The notes beneath the pieces are model-generated. The model had not been told where the DNA came from. It saw only the letters and a list, made by a program, of their open reading frames with translations, and searched no databases. A DNA stretch of 64,000 nucleotides from Streptomyces sp. XD-27 (lineage in GTDB: Bacteria; Actinomycetota; Actinomycetes; Streptomycetales; Streptomycetaceae), in the NCBI RefSeq assembly GCF_030553055.1, contig NZ_CP130713.1, positions 7,378,001-7,442,000 of the forward strand, in the 5' to 3' direction. The position numbers and the translations under genes are program-made. Of the stretch, positions 41,234-52,074 are shown piece after piece; the stretch's first letter is position 1, and the number at the start of each line of letters is the position of its first letter.

Positions 41234-44200
41234 ATGCCTGAACAGATCACCTTGGAACTGATCCGGCGGGGCGCCGCCGAAGCGCCCCTGTCCGCAGCCC
41301 AGGAAAGCCTTTGGTTCATCGAGCAGGCCCACCCCGACACCGCCGCCTACAACGTGCCGCTGCTGCTGCGCTGGAACGAGGCGGTCGACCTGCCCGCCCT
41401 GGGCCGCTCCCTGCTGCGCGTGGTCACCCGCCACGAGGCCCTGCGCACCGCCTACCGGCTGCGCGACGGCCGCCCCGTGCAGCTGATCCTCGACCCGCGG
41501 CCCCCGAGATCTCCGTACACCGCTCCGCCGCCCGGCCCGGCCCGACCGAGCTCGCCGAGCGCGCCCGCGCCCCCTTCGACCTGGCCTCCGGGCAGCCGCT
41601 GCGCTGCGACCTGTGGCAGGGCGCCCCCGAGGGCGACACACTGCTTCTCACGCTGCACCACATCGCCTTCGACGGCTGGTCCCTGGGCACCCTCCTCGAC
41701 GACCTCCTCGAGGGGTACGAGGCGGCCCTTGAGCCCGGCACCGCCGACGCCACCCCCGAACCCGTCGTCCAGTACGCGGACTTCGCACACTGGGAGCGCG
41801 CCTCCTGGGGCCTGCGCGACGTGGAGGGCCGGGCCGCCGCGCGGGCCGAGGAGCTGACCGACGCCGGCGACTCGCCGCTGTTCCCCAGCCGCGGCACCCG
41901 CGGCGCGGAGGCCCGCCCGGGCGGCCACCTCGCATTCCCCGTACCCGCCGAGCTGTGGGAACGCACCGGCGCCCTCGCCACGCAGCTGCGCGCCACCCCC
42001 TTCGTGGTGCTCTTCGCCGCCTTCCAGGAGGTGCTGCGCCGCTGGTCGGGCGCCTCCGACTTCGTCGTCGGCACCGTCATGGCGAACCGGCCGAAGCGCT
42101 GCCTGGAAGGAGCGGTCGGCTGCTTCGTCAACACCGTGCCGCTGCGCTGCCGCCCCGCCGCCGGGCAGACATTCGAGGAGCTGTGCCGCGAGGCGCGCAC
42201 CGAGTCCTTCCGGGCCATGGCCCACCAGGACCTGCCCTTCGACCGGCTCACCGCCCTGACCGCCGCCAAGCGCGGCACAGGGCGCGGCTCGCTGGTCGAG
42301 GTCGCCTTCGGCGTCCAGAACATGCCGGTGCCGCGGACCGCGGGCCACCGGCGCTGGCAGCAACCGGAGCTGCTGCCCACCGGCGCCGCCCGCTACGACC
42401 TGCTGTTCCTCCTGGAGGACCGCCCCGACGGGGTGGCCGGCACCATCGAGTACGACCTCGGGCTCTGCTCCCCGCAAACCGCCGCCCGCTTCCGCGACGC
42501 CTTCCTCGCGCTGCTGGCCGCGGCCGTCGAAGCCCCGCAGACCCCGCTGGCGGCGCTGCCGCTGTCGGTCCGGACCCCGCAGACCCCGGTCCAGGGCGTG
42601 CTCACCGGGGCACACCGGGACCTCAGCCGCACCGAGCCGCCCGCCGACCGCTCGCTGCTCGGCCTGCTGGCCACCCGGCTCGCCGAGGACCCCGCGGCCG
42701 TGGCCGTCTCCGGGAGCGCGGACCGGATCAGCCGGGGCGAACTCGACGACTGGTCCTGGGCCGTCGCCCACGCCCTCGCCTCCGCCGAAGAGCCGTCCGG
42801 CGCCACGGCCGGGCCGCCCGGAGCCGAGGGGGCCGTGCCCGTCCTGGCCGCCCGCGGACCGGCCCTGGCAGCGGGCTGGCTCGGCGTGCTGCGCGCGGGC
42901 CGCGCCTACGTGCCGCTCGGCCTGGACACGCCGGTGGAGCGCCTCGAGTACATCCTCGGCGACCTCGGCGTGGACACCGTACTGGCGGACGAGGCCGGGG
43001 CCGAGGTGCTCCGCAAGGCCGGCGCCGACGTACGGGTCCTGGACCTCGGCGCGCTGCGGCACGGGCCGACCGGCGAGCGCCGGCCCCCCGAACCGGCGGG
43101 CCAGGACACCGCCGTGGTCATCTACACCTCCGGCACCACCGGCCGGCCCAAGAGCGTGCCCGTACCGCACCGCGGCCTGGCCAACACCGTGCTGTGGTGG
43201 GCCGAGGACTCCGGGCTGGGCCCGGCCGACCGGCTGCTGTGCGTGGTGGGCACCTCCTTCGACCCGGCCACCTTCGAGACCTTCCGGGCGCTGGTCTCGG
43301 GGGCCGAGCTCGTCTACGCCGACGACGTGGAGCGCAAGGACGGCCGGGCGCTGCTCGCCCTGCTGCGCGACACGACCGTGGCCGCCATGACCCCGGGCCT
43401 GCTGCGCGCCGTACTCGACGCCGAGGAGGCCGCCGAAGAGACCGCAGCCGAAGAGACCGCGGCCGAGGACGCCGCCGAGGACGCCGCCGAGGGGATGCGG
43501 CCCCGACCGGCACCCCGGGCCGGCACCCTCCGGATGCTCTACCTCGGCGGGGAGAAACTGACCCGCGCCCTGGCCGCGGAGTGCCACACCCGTTGGGGCG
43601 TGCCGATGCGCAACGTCTACGGCCCCACCGAGGTGTCGTGCACGAGCCTGTCCGCCCCGGTGAACCCGGCCGACCCGCAGGCGCCCCCGATCGGGGTGCC
43701 GGTGTGGAACACCCGCGCCTACGTGCTGGGGCCGGCCGGGGAGGAACTGCCGCCCGGCGTACCCGGCGAGCTGTACCTCGCGGGCGTCGGCGTCTCGCAC
43801 GGCTACCTCGGCAGGCCCGACCTGACCGACGCCGCCTTCCTCGCGGACCCGTTCGCCCCGGCGGACGAGCCCGAGGCCCGGATGTACCGCACCGGAGACC
43901 GGGTGGCCGTCCGCGAGGACGGCACGGTCGAGTACCTGGGCCGTGCCGACGAGCAGGTCAAGATCCTCGGCAACCGCATCGAGCCCGCCGAGGTCGCCAC
44001 CCTGATCGAGGAGCAGCACGAGACCGTGCTGTCCGCCGCGGTCACCGCCGAGGGCGACCCGGCGCGCCTGGTCGCCTACGTGGTCCTCGACGCCTCCGGC
44101 ACCCCGCCCGGGCACGAGGACCTGGTCCGGCCGCTGTTGCGCTGGCTCCCGGCCGCCGTGCTGCCCGGGGCCGTCTACCCGGTGGACGGGCTGCCGATGA

Positions 44201-45954
44201 CCGCCAACGACAAGACCGACTTCCGGGCGCTGCGCGCGCTGCGCGCCGAGCCGCTGCCCCGGGCCGGGCATCGGCCCGCCGCGGCGGACCCGGCGTACCG
44301 GTGGGCCGGCGACCGGTTCCTGGCCGCCCTCGCAGCAGAGGGCCGCACCGGCCCGGCCGGACCGGACACCGCCGAACCGCAGCTCGGGCCGGACGACGAC
44401 TTCTTCGCGCTCGGCGGGCACTCGCTCCTCGCGGTGCGGATGCTCGCCGCCGTGCAGCGCGAGGACGGTATCGCGCTGGCCGTGGGCGACTTCCTGGCCC
44501 GGCCGACCGTCGCCGGCCTCACCGCACTGCGGGACACCGCACAGGCGGCGACCTCCGCCCGGGCCGCCGCGGACCCCGGCGCGGGACCGGCCGAGGACGG
44601 CCGACACCCGGCGACCCCCGTCCAGCAGCGCATGGTCTTCCTGGACCGGATCGCCAGCCAGCGCAGCGCCTACCTGGCCCCCACGGTCGTGGAGTTCACC
44701 GGCGAGGTGGACCCCCATGTGCTCGCCACCGCCGTGGCCGAGGTCCTCGGGCACCACCCCGCGCTGCGTTCCCGCTTCCGCCTGGACCGGGCGAGCCGGC
44801 AGGTGCTGTGCACCACGGACGCCCCGCTGCCCGCGGTCGAGGTGGCCGACCGGTCCGGCCTGGGCGAGGAGGAGCTCACCCGACAGCTCACGGACTACTG
44901 CTGGACGCCCTTCGACCTCGCCGAGGAGGCCCCCGTCCGGGCCCAGGTCCTCATGGTCGGCCGACGCGTCCTTCTGGTGCTGGTCATCCACCACATCGTC
45001 ACCGACGGCTGGGCGCAGCAACTGCTGCTGCGCCAGCTCGGTGAGGCGTACCGGGCGCTGACGACGGGCCGCCGGCCCGTCCTGCCGCCCGCGGTCCACC
45101 CCGCCGAGCTGGCCGCCGCCGGGCCCGCCGCCGCGGCCGGGCAGGCCGAGCGGGCGGAGGCCCTGCTGGCCCGGCTGCGCGGGGCGCCCGCGGACATCGC
45201 CCTGCCGCGCGACCGGGAGCGTACCGGGGTCCAGGACACGTCCGCCGACGTCCGCCGGGCGCGGCTGTCCGCCTCGACCAGCGCCGCCCTGCGCGCGGTG
45301 CTGGCCACCGAGCGGGCCACCGCCTCGATGGCGGCCCCCGCGCTGCTCGGTGCGGTGCTGGCCGGGACGGGGGAGCAGCGGGACTTCCTGTTCGCCTTCC
45401 CCTGGGCAGGCCGGGCGACCGCGGCCGAGACCGAGGCCGTGGCCATGCTGATCAAGACTCTGCTGCTGCGGGTCGACCTGCGGGACGCCCCCACCTGGCG
45501 CGGCCTGCTGGGCCGGGTCCGGGACGAGAGCCTGGCCGCCTACCGGTACGCGGACGTCCCCTTCGAGACGCTGGTCGCCGAGCTGGACCCCGGCCGGGGA
45601 CTGGGCCGCCCGCCCGTCACCCCGGTACTGGTCACGGCGGTGATGGACCCGCCCGCCGCGCCCGACCTGGGTCCCGCGGTGCGGTCCCGGCAGCTCCCGC
45701 CGCCCGGACTGCGCATCAAGTACGAACTCGAGTTCACGCTGCGGGACGCCGACGAGTGCATCGAACTCGAACTGGCCTACGCCACCGCACTGTTCGGCGC
45801 CTCGACCGCAGAAACGCTACTGAACGCCCTGGTGCAGGCCGCCGGACGGCTGGCCGCGGACCCGGACACCCCGGTCCTGCCGCCGCCCCCGGACGACACC
45901 GCGCACGCCGACCGGCCCGATGCGGGCCCGGAGACTGGAGAAGTACATCCATGA
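41234..45954 (+). CDS. NRPS C-A-PCP-C (frameshift near 41503)
   Basis: About 1573 residues after correcting one shift (near 41503, in the first C domain). C1: APLSAAQESLWFIEQAHP, then LLLTLHHIAFDGWSLG with the catalytic HHxxxDG. A: VVIYTSGTTGRPKSV, NVYGPTEVSCTS, YRTGDRVAVR, QVKILGNRIEPAE and ANDKTDFRAL; the pocket starts Asp-Pro-Phe and is not a code I recognise. Between A4 and A5 lies an acidic Glu/Ala/Asp insertion at about 43425-43500. PCP: DDFFALGGHSLLAVRM. C2 at the C terminus: LVIHHIVTDGWAQQ, also complete. The second C domain, with no A after it, would pass the chain to the separate PCP (45951) or to the free A domain's product. Confidence 0.92.
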
Positions 45955-46268
45955 CGGACCCGATGGAGGACGTACGCCGGATCTGGAGCACGGTGCTCGG
46001 TGCCGAGATCCAGGACGTGGACGTCAACTTCTTTGACGCGGGCGGCCATTCGCTGCTCGTCATGGTCCTCCAGGAGCACCTGGAGGAACTCGCCGGACGC
46101 GAACTCGCCATCGAGGACCTCTTCGAGCACCCCACCATCCGCGCCCAGGCCGGCCTGCTCGCCGACCGCCCGGACGCCGGCGCCGCCGTGGACGCCGAAC
46201 TCGGCGGCCGCGACCGGTCCCAACTGCTCGGCCGCAGCGGCGGCGCCACCGCCGGGGGCCTCACATGA
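45951..46268 (+). CDS. Free peptidyl carrier protein
   Basis: A 105-residue carrier: MEDVRRIWSTVLGAEIQDVD, then NFFDAGGHSLLVMVLQEHLEE with the phosphopantetheine Ser in GGHSL, and the closing IEDLFEHPTIRAQAGLLAD helix. About 25 low-complexity residues follow. Its ATG overlaps the NRPS stop (ATGA) and its own stop overlaps the PKS ATG, so the three proteins are translated as a unit. Likely charged by the free Thr-type A domain at 55180, giving the terminal C domain its acceptor. Confidence 0.93.
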   Translation: MTDPMEDVRRIWSTVLGAEIQDVDVNFFDAGGHSLLVMVLQEHLEELAGRELAIEDLFEHPTIRAQAGLLADRPDAGAAVDAELGGRDRSQLLGRSGGATAGGLT

Positions 46269-49200
46269 GCCGTGCCACCGACATCGCGGTCATCGGCGCC
46301 GGCTGCCGCTTCCCCGACGGCCCGGACACCGCCGCCTTCTGGAACAACCTGGTCGCGGGCGTGGTCTCGACCCGCGAGCAGACCGAGGAGCGGCTGCGCG
46401 CCACCGGCATGCCGGACGCGGCGCTGAAGGACCCCGCGTTCGTGCCGGTCGCGGCCACCGTGCCCGGCGTGGAGCTGTTCGCGGGCGAGTTCTTCGGCTA
46501 CTCCCCGGCCGAGGCCGAGCTCATCGACCCGGCCCACCGGCTGTTCCTCGAAGTGTGCTGGGAGGCCCTGGAGTCCGCCGGGCACGCGCCCTCCGGCACC
46601 GGCACCGGCCCGGTGGTCGGCGTGTTCGCCAGCGGCGGGCCGAGCCCGTACACCTTCGCCCTGCAGGCGGCGAAGGTGCGCGAGGGCGGCCTCGCCGCCG
46701 CCGTCGACGACCTGGACCTCACGCTCGGCGGCACCGCCGACTTCATCGCCTCGCGCGTGGCGTACAAGCTGGGCCTGCGCGGCCCCTCGGTCGGCGTGCA
46801 GACGGCCTGCTCCTCCTCGCTCACCGGCGTGCACTACGCCGTCCTGAGCCTGCTCTCCGGCGAGTGCGACCTCGCCGTGGTCGGCGGCGCGGCGGTCAGC
46901 GACCCCCTGGTGGGCTACACGTACGCGCCCGGCGGCGTGATGTCCGAGGACGGCCAGTGCCGGCCCTTCGACGCGCGCTCCACCGGTACCGCCGCCGGGG
47001 CGGGCGCGGGCGCCGTGGTCCTGCGCCGCCTGGGCGACGCCCTCGCCGACGGCGACCCGGTGCTCGCCGTGATCCGCGGCAGCGCGATCGGCAACGACGG
47101 CGCGACGCGCTCCGGCTTCACCGCGCCCAGCGCGGCGGGCCTGGCCGGTGTGGTCGCCGGGGCGCTCGCCGTGGCCGGCGCGGAAGCGCACACCGTGCGC
47201 TACGTGGAGGCGCACGGCTCGGGCACCCAGCTCGGCGACAGCCTGGAACTCCGCGGCCTGACCCAGGGGTTCCGCACCGCCGGCCAGAGCGACGGCGGCC
47301 CGCAGCCCGCCCCCGGCGGGTGCGCCCTCGGCTCGGTGAAGGCCAACATCGGCCACGCCGGCTGGGCCGCCGGCATCGCCGGGTTCATCAAGGCCGTCCA
47401 CGTGGCCCGGACCGGTGTGGTGCCCCCGCACCCGTCCTTCGAGCACCCCCGCGACCCCGGGGTGCTGGCCGAGAGCCCCTTCCACATCCCCACCGAGCCG
47501 GTCTCCCTCCAGGGCGAGAGCGGCTGGCATTTGCTGGTGAACTCGATGGGCCTGGGGGGCACGAACGCCTCGGTGGTCCTCGCCCCGCCGCCCGCCCCCA
47601 CCCGCCCGGCCGCCGAACCCGGCGACCAGGTGCGCCTCGTGCTCTCCGCGCGGACCCGCACCGAACTGGACGCGCTCTCCCGCGCGGTCGCCGACCGCCT
47701 CGACGCGGGCGCACCCGCCGGAGACGTCGCCCACACCCTGCGGGTCGGCCGCCGCGCCTTCGCCGAGCGCCGGGTGGTGACCGCGGCCCCGGACAAGCTC
47801 GCCGCGGCCCTGCGGCTGCCCCGGCCGCCGCACGCCAAGACCGTACGGGCCACCTCCCGTCGGGTGCTGCTGGTCGCCCCCGAGCAGCCGGCCGTACCGG
47901 CCCGGATTCTCGAACACCTGGTGCAGGCCTTCGGCGGCCGGGCCGACGTGGTGCCCGCCGTCCCCGCCGAACTGCCCGCGGACAGCTACGTCCTGAAGCT
48001 GGCGGCCGAGTCGGAGGCCGCGGGCAGGCACCCCGTGCTCGTCCTCGACGCCCACGGCGTACCCGCCCCCGACGCCCTCGACGAGGCGGTCACCGCGGCC
48101 TGGCTGCACGGTGCCGAGACCGACTGGGAGCACCTCGCCCGGGGCGGCCGCGGCCGTCGGCTGGAGCTGCCCACCTACCCGTACCAGCGGCGCCGCTACT
48201 GGGCGCTGGACCGCACCGCCCTGCCCCGGCCGACGCCCCCGCGGCGGCCGCCGCCCCGGCGCCCGCGGAGCGGCCCCGCACCGGCTCCGCCACCGTGGAC
48301 ACCCTCCTGGACATCTGGGCGGAGCTGTTCGGCACCCCCGCCATCGGCCTGGACGACGAGTTCGGCACCCTCGGCGGGACCTCACTGCTGTCCGTCCGGA
48401 TGGGCCTGGAGATCCACGCCCGCCTCGGGGTCCTGGTCAACCTGCACCGGGCCGGCGGCAGCAAGGCCACCGTCCGCCGACTGGCAGCCATCGTGGACGC
48501 CGGGCAGAGCGGGGACACCGACCCGCAGGAGCACGAACAGGTGGCCGACGGCGAGGGCGCGCTCGTCGACGCCGACCTCGCCCTGCCGCTGGGCGAGGCC
48601 GCCCCGGGCCGGGCACCCGGCACCGGTGTGCTCCTCACCGGGGCCACCGGCTTCCTCGGCGCCTTCCTGCTGCACCAACTGCTGGACACGACCGGGCACC
48701 GCGTGTACTGCCTGGTCCGGGCCGCCAGCGAGGACGAGGGCCTGGACCGGCTGCGCCGGGCCGCGGACGCGTACGCCCTGCCCGCCCCCGACCCGGACCG
48801 GGTCCGGGTCGTCCTCGGCGACCTGCACACCGTCGAAGACGTCTGCGAGAACCACCGGGGCGGCGAACTGGCCCGGCAGGTCGGGCACATCCTGCACTGC
48901 GCGGCCAAGGTCGTGTTCACCGAGCCGTACAGCGAACTGCGCTCCGAGAACGTGCTGGCCACCCTCGGCCTGCTGCGCTGGGCCCGCCGACACGGCGTCC
49001 GCGACTTCGGATTCGTCTCCTCGCTCGCGGCGACCGGCCCGGCACTCGGCGCCGACGGCCGCACCCTGGAGACGCGCGAACAGCCCCTCGACCCGGCCCA
49101 GGGCGGCTACGGGGTCGGCAAGTGGGTCTGCGAGCGGCTACTGGAGCGCGCCGAGTCCGAGGGCATGCGGGTACGGGTCTTCCGGCCCGGCCTGATCCTC

Positions 49201-49740
49201 GGCTCCACCCGCACCGGCGCCTGCAACCCCAAGGACATGCTCTGGCGGATGCTCGCCTCCGGAGTGGCCACCGGGGCGCACCCGCTTGACGACCGCCCCA
49301 TGCCGATGGCCCCCGTGGACCTGGTGTCCAGGGCCGTGGTGGACCTGCTGTTCACCCCGGGCTCCGCCGGCCGCGCCTTCCACCTGGTCGCGCCCGAGGG
49401 CTACAGCGCCCGACGCCTGTTCGGCCTCCTCGGCGAGGCGGGGCTGGCCACCGAGCCGCTGAGCCGGTCCGACTGGCTCACCACCGTGGCCGACCGGGCC
49501 CGCGCCGGCGGCAACGACGTCCTGACCAGCATGGCGCTCTACGACCTGGCCGGCCACGAAGGCGCCGACTCCGGCGTGGAGGCCGAGGCCTGGCAGCCCT
49601 GGCTCCGGGACAGCGGGCAGCGGCCCGTGCCTACCGGGGCGCTGCTGCGATCCGCCCTGGCGCACCTCGCCGGCAAGGACCCGGGCTACCTCGAACTGCT
49701 CAGCGGCTCCCTCGTCGCCGCATCCGACCGAAACGAGTGA
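46265..49740 (+). CDS. PKS KS-ACP-thioester reductase (frameshift near 48225)
   Basis: One protein of about 1158 residues once a one-base shift in a Pro/Ala linker (near 48225) is corrected. KS: C182 in VQTACSSSL, H317 in YVEAHGSGT, H364 in KANIGHAGWA. No AT is present, but linkers LVLSARTRTELDAL and LPTYPYQRRRYW remain. ACP: LGGTSLLSVRMGLEIHAR. The C-terminal reductase has VLLTGATGFLGAFLLHQLL (GxxGxxG NADPH site), CAAKVVFTEPYSELR and GGYGVGKWVCER with the YxxxK pair. An R domain releases the chain as an aldehyde, or as an alcohol after a second reduction; no TE domain is fused here. Confidence 0.92.
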
Positions 49741-49744
49741 AGAC

Positions 49745-50599
49745 GTGACGGAACAGCACAACCACCTACTCGCCGTGCTGGGCGCGGGCGTGATGGGCAC
49801 GGGCATCGCCGCCCTCGCCCTCGGCCACGGCGTTCCAGTCGTCCTGGTCGACGTGGACGAGGAGATCCTCGCCCGCGCCACCCGAGACGTACGCCAGCGG
49901 ATCCGGCAGGGCCAGCTGCTGGGCAAACTGCCGCGGGTCGAGCAGCACCCGGAGCTGCTGGCCACCACCGACCTCGGCGCGGTCGCGCCCGCCACGGCCG
50001 TGGTGGAGGCGGTAGTGGAGCTGCCCGAGGTCAAGGCGGACGTCCTCACCAAGGCCTCGGGGCTGGTGAAGCCGGGCACCCCGGTGATCACCAACACCTC
50101 CGGCATCCCCGTCGACGAGCTCGCCGGGCACTGCGCCCGCCCCGAGGACGTCGTCGGCGCCCACTTCATGAACCCGCCCTACCTGATCCGCACCGTCGAG
50201 GTGATCCGCGGACCACGCAGCACCGACGGCGCCCTCGGCCGCACCCTGGAGCTGCTCACCGCCCTGGACCGGGAGTCGGTCGTGGTGGGCGACGGGCCCG
50301 GCTTCGTCATCAACCGCATCCTGCAGCGGATGATCAACGAGTCCGCGCGGATCGTGCAGGAGGGCATCGCCGGCCACGAAGAGGTGGACGCCCTGTTCCG
50401 CGGCTGCCTCGGCCACACCACCGGCCCCCTGGCCACCGCCGACCTGATCGGCCTGGACAACGTGGTGGACAGCCTCCGCGTGCTCCACGAGCGCACCGGC
50501 GACGCCGGATACGACCCCTGCGACCTCCTGCTCTCCAAGGTCGCCGCCGGCCACCACGGGCGCAAGACGGGCCGTGGCTTCTATGAGTACGGGCCCTGA
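49745..50599 (+). CDS. 3-hydroxyacyl dehydrogenase, FkbK-like (hydroxymalonyl-ACP pathway)
   Basis: A 284-residue NAD-dependent dehydrogenase: LLAVLGAGVMGTGIAALALG (GxGxMG Rossmann), ATAVVEAVVELPEVKADVL, ITNTSGIPVDELAGHC, and the catalytic HFMNPPYLIRTVEVIRG, then GPGFVINRILQRMINESAR. It belongs to the 3-hydroxybutyryl-CoA dehydrogenase group that oxidises glyceryl-ACP to the 3-oxo acid in methoxymalonyl/hydroxymalonyl pathways. Followed by an ACP and an acyl-CoA dehydrogenase, as in the FkbK-J-I arrangement, which supports that role. GTG 49745 starts 5 bp after the PKS stop. Confidence 0.88.
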   Translation: MTEQHNHLLAVLGAGVMGTGIAALALGHGVPVVLVDVDEEILARATRDVRQRIRQGQLLGKLPRVEQHPELLATTDLGAVAPATAVVEAVVELPEVKADVLTKASGLVKPGTPVITNTSGIPVDELAGHCARPEDVVGAHFMNPPYLIRTVEVIRGPRSTDGALGRTLELLTALDRESVVVGDGPGFVINRILQRMINESARIVQEGIAGHEEVDALFRGCLGHTTGPLATADLIGLDNVVDSLRVLHERTGDAGYDPCDLLLSKVAAGHHGRKTGRGFYEYGP

Positions 50600-50681
50600 C
50601 CCGGCCTCTGCGCGGACGAGTTCCGAGCGGAGCGCAACCCCTTCCCCCGCCGCACCACCGACCGAGAGGCACCCGATCACC

Positions 50682-50972
50682 GTGTCCACCCCCTCCTCCC
50701 CCCAGCACGGCGCCGCCGAGACCGAAGCCGAGCTGCTCGCCTTCCTGGAGAGCCGCGTGAAGGTGCCGGTGGGCCCCGACACCGACCTCTTCGCCTCCGG
50801 CGCCGTCACCTCCCTGTTCTCCCTGGAGTTGGTCGTGCACGTGGAGACCGTGTACGCGGTGACCATCGGCGGCGACGAGCTGAAGATGGACAACTTCCGC
50901 AGCGTCCGCGCGATGACCGCCCTCATCGAGCGGCTCCGCGCGGGCGGCGCGACGGGCAGCGCCGATGCATGA
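50682..50972 (+). CDS. Acyl carrier protein, FkbJ-like
   Basis: A carrier of about 96 residues from GTG 50682. ETEAELLAFLESRVKVPVG, then the motif DTDLFASGAVTSLFSLELV with the phosphopantetheine Ser in the Gly-Ala-Val-Thr-Ser element, typical of the FkbJ/hydroxymalonate carriers, and IGGDELKMDNFRSVRAMTAL. A longer start (ATG 50574) would overlap the dehydrogenase, and its 36 extra residues are low complexity. It is expected to carry the glyceryl unit made by the FkbH-like protein. It overlaps the acyl-CoA dehydrogenase by 8 bp. Confidence 0.88.
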   Translation: MSTPSSPQHGAAETEAELLAFLESRVKVPVGPDTDLFASGAVTSLFSLELVVHVETVYAVTIGGDELKMDNFRSVRAMTALIERLRAGGATGSADA

Positions 50973-52074
50973 GACCGGCCGACAGGCGGCCGCCCTGGTG
51001 GCGGAGCTGACCGAAGGCCGCGTCGAGGACTGGGACCGGACCACCGAGATCCCCCGGGAGGTCATCCGCGAGCTGGGCGCCAAGGGCATCCTGTGCGCCG
51101 ACGTACCCGAGACGTTCGGCGGCCTCGGCCTGAGCAGCCTCGATCACGGCGGGCTGATCGCCGCGACCGGGGAGGCCTGCAGCTCGCTGCGCAGTGTCAT
51201 GACCTCCCAGGGCATCGCCGCCTGGACCGTCTCCCGGTTCGGCTCGGCCGCCCAGAAGGAGGCATTCCTGCCACGGCTGACCTCCGGTGAGACCGCCGCG
51301 GTCGCGTTCAGCGAGCCGGGCGCCGGCAGCGATCTCTCGGCCGTGGCCACCGAGATCGCCCGGGACGGCGACGCCATCGTCCTGAGCGGCGAGAAGACCT
51401 GGGTGACCGGCGCGCACTACGCCTCCCTGCTCGTGGTCCTGGGCCGCTACGGAGACGGCGCCGCGATGGCCGTGGTGCCCGCGGACGCGCCCGGGGTGAG
51501 CATCGAGCGGATCCCCGACCCGCTCGGCTGCCGGGCGGCCGGGCACTCCATGGTGCGCCTGGACCGGGTCCGGCTGCCCGCGACCCACCTGCTGGGCGGC
51601 GCCGGGATGCCGGCCGCCATGCTGGTGACCTCCCCGCTCACCCACGGCCGGATCTCCGTGGCCTGGGGCTGCGTGGGCATCCTGCGGGCCTGCCTGCGAG
51701 CTGTCGTACGGCACAGCGCGCAGCGGCACACCTTCGGCAGCCCGATCTCCCGACACCAGCTGGTCCGGCGGCACATCGCCGAGCTGCACGCGGCCGAGAA
51801 GACCTCGGCCCTGGCCTGCGAGCAGGCCAGCCGGGACTGGGACGCCCGGGACCCGCGGCACGCGGCCGCGGCCGTGCTGGCCAAGCACGTGGCCGCCGGG
51901 TCCGCCGCCCACGGCGCGGCCTCCGCGGTCCAGGTGCTCGCCTCGGCAGGGGCGGCCAACTCGCACGTGGTGGCCCGCGCCTACCGCGACGCGAAGCTGA
52001 TGGAAGTCATCGAAGGAAGCAACGAGATCAGCCAGCTGCTGCTGGCCGACGAGGCAATGACGGTGTGGGCATGA
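50965..52074 (+). CDS. Acyl-CoA dehydrogenase family protein, FkbI-like
   Basis: A 369-residue flavoprotein: IPREVIRELGAKGILCADVP, GLGLSSLDHGGLIAATGEA, then the FAD/substrate motif AVAFSEPGAGSDLSAVATE and KTWVTGAHYASLLVVLG, with KLMEVIEGSNEISQLLLAD at the C terminus, where the catalytic Glu lies. In methoxymalonyl- and hydroxymalonyl-ACP pathways this enzyme helps oxidise the ACP-bound glyceryl unit. It is overlapped by the ACP (8 bp) and by the KASIII-like gene (ATGA), so the set is co-translated. Confidence 0.92.
   Translation: MHETGRQAAALVAELTEGRVEDWDRTTEIPREVIRELGAKGILCADVPETFGGLGLSSLDHGGLIAATGEACSSLRSVMTSQGIAAWTVSRFGSAAQKEAFLPRLTSGETAAVAFSEPGAGSDLSAVATEIARDGDAIVLSGEKTWVTGAHYASLLVVLGRYGDGAAMAVVPADAPGVSIERIPDPLGCRAAGHSMVRLDRVRLPATHLLGGAGMPAAMLVTSPLTHGRISVAWGCVGILRACLRAVVRHSAQRHTFGSPISRHQLVRRHIAELHAAEKTSALACEQASRDWDARDPRHAAAAVLAKHVAAGSAAHGAASAVQVLASAGAANSHVVARAYRDAKLMEVIEGSNEISQLLLADEAMTVWA

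Noticed and set aside
41452..45099. A 1215-codon minus-strand frame across the NRPS gene
   Set aside because: Antisense shadow of the C-A-PCP-C gene, with composition typical of reversed high-GC coding DNA and no domain.
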